NCBI RefSeq assembly: GCF_038630985.1
Contig: NZ_CP152049.1
Coordinates: 1,383,501-1,447,500 of the forward strand
Origin: Paenibacillus sp. FSL H8-0548
Lineage (GTDB): Bacteria > Bacillota > Bacilli > Paenibacillales > Paenibacillaceae
Direction of reading: 5' to 3'
DNA: 64,000 nt
The notes below the pieces were generated by a model. It was not told the origin of the DNA, searched no databases, and saw only the letters and a list, made by a program, of their open reading frames with translations. How positions within the stretch are numbered: the stretch's first letter is position 1; each line of letters opens with the position of its first letter. The position numbers and the translations under genes were made by a program. Below, piece after piece: positions 56,406-64,000 of the stretch.

Positions 56406-57308
56406 TTAGGGGATATCGTTTATCTGCCAAGGAATGCGCTCATGCGCTTGGCCAGTTTCTTTCCTATACTCCCTGGGTGAGAGACCTGTTTTTTTTCGGA
56501 ACAGTCTATTGAAAAATGTAATATCCTGATAGCCGACGGAGGAAGCAATGTCCGCGACTTTGCGGTCGGACGTAAGGAGCAGTCGGCATGCTTCCTCGAT
56601 CCGGACCGATTGGACGTAATCGATAAATGACATGCCGGTTCGGCTTTTGAATTTTCGATAAAATTGCCGCTCCCCAAGTGCAGACAGTTCGGCTGCTTCC
56701 TTTAATGTGATGGGGGAATGAAAACGATTATGGATGATATGGAGCGCCATTTCCATATCTGGTGAAACGGCTTTCTGTACAGTATCCGACGCCTCGTCCC
56801 GGTAGCGGTGAAGGTAAAGAAGCAGCTCAAGTACGGCCAAGTGCAGTTCGGTGCTCCAGCCTGACCGCTTGGTTGTGTATACGTCATACAGCTTAAGAAA
56901 TAGCCTTCGGAATTCACCAAACGCATCGCGGTAATGTCTCCAATCGGCTTCATCCAGCACCGTCGCAAGCGCGCCCCCTCCGGGGAAGCTCTGCAGCAGC
57001 GGTCTAATCGGTTCTAGAGCCATCACGCAGTTGTAGACGACGAGTGGCCGGCTAGACGATGTGGTAGCAGGACGGAATATGTGGGAGACTCCGACAGGAA
57101 TAAGGAAAACGTCTCCTTGATGTACTTGCAATGCCAGATCGCCGATATAATGAGTGCCGGAACCTTCCCCCACATAGCTGATTTCAAGAAAATCGTGCCG
57201 ATGTTCGATCTTATCGAAAGCTTCAATCGCCCGATTTACAAAAATGGGAACATCGGTACGAAAATATTTATCGCCTTTGGACATGTCGATTGTGCGTTGA
57301 ATCGCCAT
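56406..57308 (-). CDS. AraC-family regulator
   Basis: A 300-residue regulator: cupin sensor (HRHDFLEISYVGEGSGTHY, then GDVFLIPVGVSHIFRP) and two C-terminal helix-turn-helix motifs (ITLKEAAELSALGERQFYRKFKS and KVADIASSVGYQDITFFNRLFRKKTGLSPREYR). The ATG with GGAGAG 6 bases upstream was chosen; ATGs 1 and 7 codons earlier are less likely. It is divergent from the GH106-like gene, its likely target. Its 3' end lies close to the IS66 remnant but the protein end looks normal. Confidence 0.9.
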   Translation of the reverse strand: MAIQRTIDMSKGDKYFRTDVPIFVNRAIEAFDKIEHRHDFLEISYVGEGSGTHYIGDLALQVHQGDVFLIPVGVSHIFRPATTSSSRPLVVYNCVMALEPIRPLLQSFPGGGALATVLDEADWRHYRDAFGEFRRLFLKLYDVYTTKRSGWSTELHLAVLELLLYLHRYRDEASDTVQKAVSPDMEMALHIIHNRFHSPITLKEAAELSALGERQFYRKFKSRTGMSFIDYVQSVRIEEACRLLLTSDRKVADIASSVGYQDITFFNRLFRKKTGLSPREYRKETGQAHERIPWQINDIP

Positions 57309-57513
57309 CATTATCTCTCCATATATCATACAAATAATGTCCGAAATATCACTATAAAAGTCAGAATCGCCAGTAATATTGGACTCAATCTCATTTTATA
57401 ATGTAATAAAAACGATTACAAGCAGGAAGAAAATGAAATGTCTTAACCCATACGGCCAAACATTTTATCTTAAGGCAGTCTGATTGCATATTACATGAAT
57501 AGGGGATAACGAT

Positions 57514-59994
57514 GTGAACAGTTTGCACAAAATGAATGCTTTAAAGAGGGAATTTATCAACCCACCGGCTGAATTTAGCCCGCTTCCGTTTTGGTTCTGG
57601 AATGACGAGCTATCAGCAGAGGAAATCACCGGACAAATTCATGACTTCCACGCGAAGGAAGTGGACGGCTTCGTCATTCATCCGCGGATGGGTCTGCCCC
57701 GATCGATGCCTTATCTGTCGGAGCCTTATATGGAGCTTGTCGAATTAGCTGTGACCGAAGCGAATAAACTGGGCATGAGGGTCATTCTTTATGATGAAGG
57801 CATGTATCCTTCCGGCTCTGCCTGTGGAATGGTCGTGAAGGAGAACATAGATTACGCCAGCCGTGGTCTGCAAATGAAGGAATATCCTTGTTTGGTGAGC
57901 GGAGAACCTGTTCGAATACCGGTTGAGCTGCTCTCGGAGGAAAACCTGGTTTCCGCTCTTGCGGTCCGCAAGCTTTCCGGGGGAGAGATTGATGCCGAGA
58001 GCACCCTTGTGCTTCGTCCCGAGGAGGACAGTATTCGGTTTGCCCCCTCGCTTTCGGGTGATTGGTCGGTCCTATTGTTCATTGAGACCCCTTCCAAGGG
58101 GACCATCCGGGGGGTTCATCCAGGTCAGGACGACGGCGAGTACGACACTCCTTTGGCTGCTGACTTATTAAATCCCGATGCGGTCCAGACCTTCATCAGG
58201 TTGACGCATGAAACGTATTACAAGAAGCTGAGCCGCTTTTTCGGAACCACAGTTATTGCCATGTTTACGGATGAGCCGGATTTGCTCGGGCGCTGTCATT
58301 TGAAGGGATTAAAGCCCTGGACCCGAGGCTTTATGAATGAATATCTGAAGGGCGGGAGCCGGGAACAGGATTTGGCGGTGCTTTGGTTCGAGACCGGAGA
58401 AACGACGGCAATGATCCGCGAAGCATATGAAACGGTAATCCGCAATCGACTGGCCCGGACGTATTATAAAGCGTTGGCTGATTGGTGCGAAGCTCACGGG
58501 ATTGGTCTGACCGGTCACCCGGCAGCGAGCAACGATATCGGGCTGTTGGAGCATTTTCATATACCGGGACAAGATGTGGTCTGGAGATATGTTGCGCCGG
58601 AGGCAGGAAAAGCGGTGACAGGCATGCACAGCACCATGGGCAAGTGCTCGTCGGACTCAGCGCGCCATCGCGGCAAACGGAGAAATATGAATGAAAGCTT
58701 CGGTGTCTGCGGAATCGAAGGTGGTTGGTCGCTCAGCGCCGACAATATGAAGTGGTATCTGGACTGGCTGTTCGTCAGAGGCGTCAATCTGATCGTCCCG
58801 CATGCCTTCTATTACTCTATTAGCGGAGAACGCAGGGATGAACGGCCGCCGGATGTGGGACCGAATAATATATGGTGGCAGGATTATGCTCAATTTGCAA
58901 GATATATCAAGCGGATGAGCTGGCTGATGACCGACGGCCGAAACGGTGCGGAAACGGCGGTTATCGCCGGGTTTGCCGAACTTCCATGGAGAATCGTCAA
59001 ACCACTGTACGAAGGGCAGTTCGAGTTTAATTATCTGGAAGAAAGCCTGCTATGTAGTTCCACCGAATGTAAGGATGGGATATTGTCGATTGCCGGTTAC
59101 CGCTACAAGGCGGTATTGGTCGAGGATGGCAAGCGGTTGACGCCGGACAGTTGGCGGATGCTTCAAACATTTGCCGAACAGGGCGGATTGGTCATCGAGC
59201 TTTCTGATGACGCTCAAATAACGAATGACATCGGCCAGGTTCAGGTTTGCCACGAGGAAGAAATACCGGAGTTGCTGGAACGCACGCTCGGCAAAGATAC
59301 TCATCTTGAGCCTGCAGCGGATTACATCCGGATCAGCCAGGCAACGAAGAATGGCATCCTGTTCTACGTTATCGTGAATGAAGGCGAAGTAGGTTACGAG
59401 GGAACGCTTGTGATGAATCGCTCCGGTTATACGGAATGTTGGTTGCCTTGGACAGGAGGAATTCAACGGGCAAGAGTCGAACAGTCTATGGAAGGACAGA
59501 GGCTCCATATAAGCATCGAGCGCCGGGGATGTTTGATTATCGCCGTAGACCCGAATATCGAGCAGGGTGGAATGGAATGTGAACCAGGTGAGGCCGTTGC
59601 AATTATGGAGTTGTCAACCGATTGGCGTGTTGTTAAAGGACTGGTGAGCGATGAACTCCCGGCACTTTGCTCCTGGACGGAATGGGTTGGCATGAAGCAT
59701 TATTCCGGTATCGTTACGTATGAGAAAAGCTTTGAGCTCAATGATCCGTCCGCTTGGGCCGACGTCAAGCTTGATCTTGGCGAGGCTCATGAACTGGCAC
59801 GGCTGTGGGTCAATGGCCAGGAAGTGGGAGTGCGTATGTGGAGTCCTTATGTATTTGACATTGGAGACTATTTAAAGCTAGGAGCGAACGAGCTAAAGGT
59901 AGCGGTAACGAACAGCTTAGCCAACCTTTACGACGGCAAGTCGTATACATCCGGTCTAATTGGACCTGTACAGCTTAATGGTGTACGGAAGTAA
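57514..59994 (+). CDS. GH106-like glycosyl hydrolase (alpha-L-rhamnosidase type)
   Basis: An 826-residue cytoplasmic protein (no signal peptide). The N-terminus NPPAEFSPLPFWFWNDEL and the following barrel segments (DGFVIHPRMGL, ILYDEGMYPSG, MFTDEPDL, HGIGLTGHPA, GVNLIVPHAFYYS) are typical of the family containing GH106 rhamnosidases. The C-terminus has a galactose-binding/jellyroll domain (YSGIVTYEKSFEL, ARLWVNGQEVGVRMWSPYVFDI). The start is GTG with AGGGG 8 bases upstream. It probably removes L-rhamnose from plant glycans or glycosides under control of the divergent AraC regulator. Substrate inferred. Confidence 0.8.
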   Translation: MNSLHKMNALKREFINPPAEFSPLPFWFWNDELSAEEITGQIHDFHAKEVDGFVIHPRMGLPRSMPYLSEPYMELVELAVTEANKLGMRVILYDEGMYPSGSACGMVVKENIDYASRGLQMKEYPCLVSGEPVRIPVELLSEENLVSALAVRKLSGGEIDAESTLVLRPEEDSIRFAPSLSGDWSVLLFIETPSKGTIRGVHPGQDDGEYDTPLAADLLNPDAVQTFIRLTHETYYKKLSRFFGTTVIAMFTDEPDLLGRCHLKGLKPWTRGFMNEYLKGGSREQDLAVLWFETGETTAMIREAYETVIRNRLARTYYKALADWCEAHGIGLTGHPAASNDIGLLEHFHIPGQDVVWRYVAPEAGKAVTGMHSTMGKCSSDSARHRGKRRNMNESFGVCGIEGGWSLSADNMKWYLDWLFVRGVNLIVPHAFYYSISGERRDERPPDVGPNNIWWQDYAQFARYIKRMSWLMTDGRNGAETAVIAGFAELPWRIVKPLYEGQFEFNYLEESLLCSSTECKDGILSIAGYRYKAVLVEDGKRLTPDSWRMLQTFAEQGGLVIELSDDAQITNDIGQVQVCHEEEIPELLERTLGKDTHLEPAADYIRISQATKNGILFYVIVNEGEVGYEGTLVMNRSGYTECWLPWTGGIQRARVEQSMEGQRLHISIERRGCLIIAVDPNIEQGGMECEPGEAVAIMELSTDWRVVKGLVSDELPALCSWTEWVGMKHYSGIVTYEKSFELNDPSAWADVKLDLGEAHELARLWVNGQEVGVRMWSPYVFDIGDYLKLGANELKVAVTNSLANLYDGKSYTSGLIGPVQLNGVRK

Positions 59995-60116
59995 CGATGT
60001 TGGAGGAGTTTTCTATGTGGTGAAGACTACATATTCCTCCAGCACCTCTTAATCTGTCAAAGTTGAAATCCTAAGAATGAGCGGGAAAACATTACTTTAT
60101 AGTAGGAGGAGAGTTT

Positions 60117-60551
60117 ATGTTATTTAAAGCTACTACTCAAAAAGCTATTATCTTTCCTCCTTTACTTTTAGGGATTTTATTATTCGTTCAAGGATCTCAA
60201 TCCAAAGTGGTGGTGTTTTTGGCACTTCTTACTATCATTTATTCGTTTCTCACACTTTTTATTAGATATGAATTTGTTATAGATAAAGATACCTTAACCT
60301 ATAAAACATACATGTTTGGATTTAAAGTGTATCAAAAAATGGTTAAGCCCAAAGACATAAATAAAATCGTGTTTAAGCGTGCAAATTGGAAAACAAAGTT
60401 AGCAATAGTAAGAGTGGAAAAAGCTTGGAATATGCGAATATCGTTGTTCAATCCAACAAATGTATTCAATGAATTAGAAACATTTGCAAATGAATTTGAT
60501 ATCGATATTCATAAAACATCAGATTATAAAATTTTAGAGAAAATGACTTGA
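60117..60551 (+). CDS. Small membrane protein, PH-like C-terminal domain
   Basis: A 144-residue protein with two N-terminal hydrophobic helices (about 10-26 and 30-48) followed by a beta-rich domain (YEFVIDKDTLTYKTYMFGFKVYQKMVKPKDINKIVFKR) that resembles the bacterial PH-like modules of membrane proteins. GGAGGAGAG precedes the ATG. Role unknown. It is AT-rich and stands alone between larger genes. Confidence 0.7.
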   Translation: MLFKATTQKAIIFPPLLLGILLFVQGSQSKVVVFLALLTIIYSFLTLFIRYEFVIDKDTLTYKTYMFGFKVYQKMVKPKDINKIVFKRANWKTKLAIVRVEKAWNMRISLFNPTNVFNELETFANEFDIDIHKTSDYKILEKMT

Positions 60552-60618
60552 TGCCTGTAATAGATAGTAACCATAAGATCGAGCTTCATTTGAACGATAA
60601 TGGAAGGGGGGTATGAAG

Positions 60619-61470
60619 ATGATAGAAGTCGCAAATCAAACAAACCGTCCTATCGCTCTAGTAACAGGAGCCTCCAGCGGGTTTGGCTTACTCACCTCTA
60701 TTCGCTTGGCACAGGAGGGTTATCGTGTCATAGCAACGATGCGGGATAGGGGAAAAGAAGAGAGCATTCTTGCCAAAGCAGAAGAAAACGGTGTACTTGC
60801 GCATTTGGAAATTATGAAGCTAGACATTACTGACCATCAGAATGTAACCGACGTCGTTCAAGCCGTAATGGAGCGCTGGGGGCAGATTGATGTGCTAGTA
60901 AATAATGCGGGCTATGCGGTCATGGGTGTCATTGAGGAGGTGCCGATGGCCGATTGGCGAGCTCAGCTGGAGACTAATTTTTTCGGCATGGTCGCTGTCA
61001 CCAAAGCGGTGCTGCCTCATATGAGAGTCCGCAAGCAAGGGAAAATCATTAATGTCAGCAGCGGTGCTGGCATCATAGGCTTTTCCAATACTGGTCCTTA
61101 CTCCGCTTCTAAATTCGCAATGGAAGGCTTTAGCGAGGCACTGCGTTTGGAGCTGCTGCCGTTCTCGATACCTGTGGTGCTCGTCCAGCTAGGCACTTAC
61201 AACACGGGCATTTCAGCCAAGCATGTGTACCGCAGCCATCCAGATTCACCTTACAAGAAGATGATTAAGCGTTTCAACGAGTTTAACAGAAAATCAGAGA
61301 AAAACGCTCCTGACCCTATCCATGTAGCCAATACAATTGTGAAAATATGCAAAGCCCGAAATCCAAAGCTGCGTTATACCTGCGGCAGTGATGCCAAAAT
61401 GATTTTTCTCATGAAAAAACTTCTCCCCTGGCGCCTAATCGAATGGGTTCTCCGCAAAGCACTTCACTAA
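60619..61470 (+). CDS. SDR family oxidoreductase
   Basis: A 283-residue classical short-chain dehydrogenase: TGASSGFG cofactor loop, ATMRDR after the second strand (Arg there favours NADP), VNNAG, catalytic Ser in NVSSGAG and the YSASK pair. The C-terminal about 50 residues, ending in a basic/hydrophobic stretch, resemble retinol-dehydrogenase-like members. GGAAGGGGGG is 7 bases before the second ATG, which I take as the start; the first is 2 codons upstream. A weak hairpin (61498-61514) follows. Substrate unknown. Confidence 0.9.
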   Translation: MIEVANQTNRPIALVTGASSGFGLLTSIRLAQEGYRVIATMRDRGKEESILAKAEENGVLAHLEIMKLDITDHQNVTDVVQAVMERWGQIDVLVNNAGYAVMGVIEEVPMADWRAQLETNFFGMVAVTKAVLPHMRVRKQGKIINVSSGAGIIGFSNTGPYSASKFAMEGFSEALRLELLPFSIPVVLVQLGTYNTGISAKHVYRSHPDSPYKKMIKRFNEFNRKSEKNAPDPIHVANTIVKICKARNPKLRYTCGSDAKMIFLMKKLLPWRLIEWVLRKALH

Positions 61471-61711
61471 ATCATATCCTCACTAATAAAAACATCAGGG
61501 GACAAGCTGTCCCCCTCTATTCCACCCCTTCTTCTGTAAAGTAAGCGACCGCATTGAATTATTGAATGTAGATATAGAATTTATCTATTATGGAAGTCAT
61601 TGACTGTGTTTGGACGCAGGTGATAGACTCATCTCAACGTAATTCCGATAAAACCTATTTGAATTATTTAGTATGCATGAAATTGATGATCAAATGAAGG
61701 GTGGAGAGATT

Positions 61712-63109
61712 ATGGCGGAGCAAAGAAAACTAAGATTAGGTGCTATATTACATGGCGCTGGAGGCAATTTGGCAGGCTGGAGACATCCTGATGCGGTTGC
61801 GGATGCTAGCGTGAACTTCAATTTTTACAAGCAGCAGGCGATTAAAGCAGAGGAAGGGAAGTTTGATTTTTTATTTATAGCTGACGGTCTTTATATCAAT
61901 GAAAAATCCAATCCGCATTTCTTGAATCGGTTTGAGCCAATTACCATTTTGTCTGGGCTGGGCGCTGTCACCTCCAAAATCGGATTGGTTGGCACATTAT
62001 CGACTTCTTACAGCCAGCCCTTCACCGTAGCAAGACAATTTTCTTCTCTTGATCATATTAGCGGAGGAAGAGCCGGCTGGAATGTTGTCACGTCTCCACT
62101 TGAAGGCACAGCGCTTAATTACGGGCTTCCCCTTGATGAGCATCCAGACCACAGCAAGCGTTACCGTATAGCTGCCGAGTATTTGAAGGTTGCTCGCGGG
62201 CTATGGGATTCCTGGGAGGATGATGCGTTTGTCCGCAATAAGGAAACCGGCGTATTTTTTGATGAAAGCAAGCTTCATGCCTTAAATCATGAGGGAGAGT
62301 TTTTTTCCGTCAAGGGGCCGCTTAATATTGCAAGATCGAAGCAGGGTCAGCCGGTCGTGTTCCAAGCCGGTTCGTCAGACAGAGGAAGGAATCTGGCAGC
62401 CGCTTCTGCGGATGCAGTGTTCACGGGTCATGAAACGCTTGAGGAAGCGAAAGCATTCTATCAGGATGTGAAGCGCAGAGCAGTAGAGCTGGGACGCTCG
62501 CCTGAGGACATTCTTATTTTTCCCGGCATAGGGGTTATTGTTGGAGCAACAGCTGAGGAAGCAGAACGGAAATATGAGGAAGTAGCTGGCTTGATCAGCA
62601 TTGACAATGCGCTGGATAATCTGGGACGGTTTTTCGAGCATCATGACTTCAAGCAATATCCGCTGGACGGGCCGTTTCCTGAGCTGGGCGAGCTCGGGAA
62701 AAACAGCTTTCAAAGCACAACGGACAAAATTAAAAGGGAAGCGAAGGAGCAGAGCTTAACTTTGCGTCAAGTGGCTCAGCGGTCGGCAACGCCTAGAACT
62801 CCGTTTATCGGAACGCCTGAGAAGGTTGCTGATCTCATTCAAGAATGGTTCGAGCAAGGTGCATCCGATGGCTTTATTATCGGAGCGGGCGTGCCTACGG
62901 GGCTGGATGAATTTGTAGAGTTCGTTATTCCTGTACTGCAGCAGCGCGGCTTGTTCCGGACCGAATATGAAGCGGACACGCTGCGTGGCAACTTGGGCCT
63001 AGCGATACCAGTTAACCGCTACACCGAGCAAAGAAATAAGCAATTGGGTGTGCCTGCGGAGATTGCCGAGGCTGAGGCGGCGGCAGCAGAAGTAACGAAA
63101 ACCATCTAA
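61712..63109 (+). CDS. FMN-dependent monooxygenase, NtaA/SnaA/DszA (LLM) family
   Basis: A 465-residue flavin monooxygenase: [68 protein letters not shown] and [24 protein letters not shown] are standard landmarks. Members use FMNH2 from a partner reductase to oxidise amines or organosulfur compounds. GGTGGAGAG precedes the chosen ATG. The next gene, 26 bases on, is a binding lipoprotein, so the pair probably belongs to an operon for uptake and oxidation of a sulfur or nitrogen source. Confidence 0.92.
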   Translation: MAEQRKLRLGAILHGAGGNLAGWRHPDAVADASVNFNFYKQQAIKAEEGKFDFLFIADGLYINEKSNPHFLNRFEPITILSGLGAVTSKIGLVGTLSTSYSQPFTVARQFSSLDHISGGRAGWNVVTSPLEGTALNYGLPLDEHPDHSKRYRIAAEYLKVARGLWDSWEDDAFVRNKETGVFFDESKLHALNHEGEFFSVKGPLNIARSKQGQPVVFQAGSSDRGRNLAAASADAVFTGHETLEEAKAFYQDVKRRAVELGRSPEDILIFPGIGVIVGATAEEAERKYEEVAGLISIDNALDNLGRFFEHHDFKQYPLDGPFPELGELGKNSFQSTTDKIKREAKEQSLTLRQVAQRSATPRTPFIGTPEKVADLIQEWFEQGASDGFIIGAGVPTGLDEFVEFVIPVLQQRGLFRTEYEADTLRGNLGLAIPVNRYTEQRNKQLGVPAEIAEAEAAAAEVTKTI

Positions 63110-63135
63110 CTTAAGAAGAAACGGGGGAGCTTAAC

Positions 63136-64000
63136 ATGTTGAAAAAACGAAGCAGTTTGAAAATTATGATTGCACTCACTACCGCACTAATATTGGTGCT
63201 GAGCGGCTGTGCAGGTACGAATAAAGGAAGCAGCACTAGCGATGGCGCTGCTTCTGTCTCCGAAACCAATACAGCAGCAGCGTCAGAGCCTGCCAAAGGC
63301 GGAGAACTGACCTATGCGCTGGCAACGTCGCCCGATACGCTCGATCCGCATCGCAGCGGGCTAGCAGTCGCTGTTCGCGCCATTCGGACGATTCACGACA
63401 GTCTAGTCGCCCAACTCCCTGACGGCAGCATACAGCCTTGGCTGGCTGAGGAGTGGACCGTTTCAGAGGATGGCAAGAGCTACACGTTTAAGCTCCGTCA
63501 GGATGTGAAATTTCATGATGGAACTCCGTTTAATGCGGAGGCTGTTAAGTACAACTACGACCGGATATTGAATCCTGAGACGAAGGCGGCTAACTCAGCG
63601 GCTTTGATTAGACCTTATAAATCTGCCGAGGTGCTTGACGAGTACACGATAAAGCTGAATTTGGAGACGCCCTCCAATGCCTTTCTCGGTAATCTCAGTC
63701 AAGCGCTGGTAAGTATCGTATCGCCTACCGCAGCGCAAAAATATGGTGACCAGCTTGGTAAAAATCCGGTAGGCACCGGCCCGTTCAAGTTTGTAAGCTG
63801 GGAAGAAAACTCGCAAATTACAGTTGAGCGCAATCCAGACTACAAATGGGCGCCGCCGCTAGTGGAAAACAAGGAAGCTCCTTATTTGGATAAAGTCGTG
63901 TTCAAGATTGTACCTGAGGAGGCTACCCGAATCGGAAGCGTGCAGAGCGGCCAGGTGCTCGCAGGCGAAACGATTCCACCGCAAAACATTCTCGCACTGA
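63136..64000 (+). CDS. ABC transporter substrate-binding lipoprotein (family 5), cut by window end
   Basis: The first 288 codons are visible. Signal peptide LKIMIALTTALILVL with lipobox LSGCA (Cys about residue 23), a Ser/Ala/Thr linker, then the peptide/nickel-type binding fold: YALATSPDTLDPHRSG, WLAEEWTVSEDGKSYTFKLRQDVKFHDGTPFNAEAVKYNYDR and NPVGTGPFKFVSW. GGGGGAG precedes the ATG. No stop occurs before base 64000. It follows the FMN monooxygenase closely and probably begins an importer operon for its substrate. Confidence 0.93.
   Translation, partial: MLKKRSSLKIMIALTTALILVLSGCAGTNKGSSTSDGAASVSETNTAAASEPAKGGELTYALATSPDTLDPHRSGLAVAVRAIRTIHDSLVAQLPDGSIQPWLAEEWTVSEDGKSYTFKLRQDVKFHDGTPFNAEAVKYNYDRILNPETKAANSAALIRPYKSAEVLDEYTIKLNLETPSNAFLGNLSQALVSIVSPTAAQKYGDQLGKNPVGTGPFKFVSWEENSQITVERNPDYKWAPPLVENKEAPYLDKVVFKIVPEEATRIGSVQSGQVLAGETIPPQNILAL

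Noticed and set aside
56330..56512. The extension of the IS66 fragment frame as a real protein C-terminus
   Set aside because: It runs antisense to the end of the araC-like gene and has no IS66 similarity.
57400..57425. A cre site ahead of the GH106-like gene
   Set aside because: The best match (TAAAAACGATTACA) misses conserved positions of the consensus.
61641..61660. ATTCCGATAAAA motif ahead of the flavin monooxygenase gene as a sulfur-regulator site
   Set aside because: I cannot tie it with confidence to a known consensus.

Overview
The window looks like a chromosome segment of a Paenibacillus-type, spore-forming Firmicute. The reasons are strong AGGAGG-type ribosome sites with frequent TTG/GTG starts, a very large S-layer-homology (SLH) surface glycosidase, several YjcZ-type small sporulation proteins, a YolD-like protein, a cre site, and many carbohydrate operons with AraC, LacI, GntR and IclR regulators. 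This is inferred from gene content only.

Layout. 1-2.1 kb: end of a sugar-binding lipoprotein gene and a LamG protein. 2.1-4.8 kb: galactonate catabolism (GntR regulator, divergent dgoA-dgoD). 4.8-6.6 kb: AraC regulator divergent from a PhyH dioxygenase. 6.7-17.3 kb: two divergent operons of a catabolic cluster I cannot match to a known pathway. The leftward operon encodes an SMP-30 lactonase-like protein, an M81/MlrC metallopeptidase, a class III aminotransferase and an FAH-family protein. The rightward operon encodes an SDR, a creatininase-family amidohydrolase, an unknown 365-residue protein and a 747-residue propeller-like protein, followed by an IclR regulator. 17.6-26.6 kb: sugar ABC transporter, RidA, and a 1726-residue SLH/DUF4838 surface protein with near-identical 516-bp repeats. 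A shared palindrome at three promoters suggests that IclR ties these two blocks together.

26.7-31.6 kb: a PTS permease without IIB and without the IIA phospho-histidine, an AraC regulator and a GH3 glycosidase. 32-34.6 kb: ABC exporter with two ATPases. 34.7-38 kb: cluster of tiny YjcZ-like proteins. 38-45 kb: chemoreceptor, CobW metallochaperone, secreted helical protein, GGDEF-EAL protein. 45-48.5 kb: ECF sigma, anti-sigma-like protein and ABC operon. 49.4-52.6 kb: LacI regulator and GH36 alpha-galactosidase. 53.4-56.4 kb: AT-rich, probably acquired segment with a secreted cysteine protease and its partner, then IS256 and IS66 relics. 56.4-60 kb: AraC and a GH106-like hydrolase. 60-64 kb: small membrane protein, SDR, flavin monooxygenase, and the start of a peptide/nickel-type binding lipoprotein cut by the window end.

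A roughly 150-bp hairpin-forming intergenic element occurs twice (31.7 and 39.9 kb) with a third partial copy at 42.0 kb.
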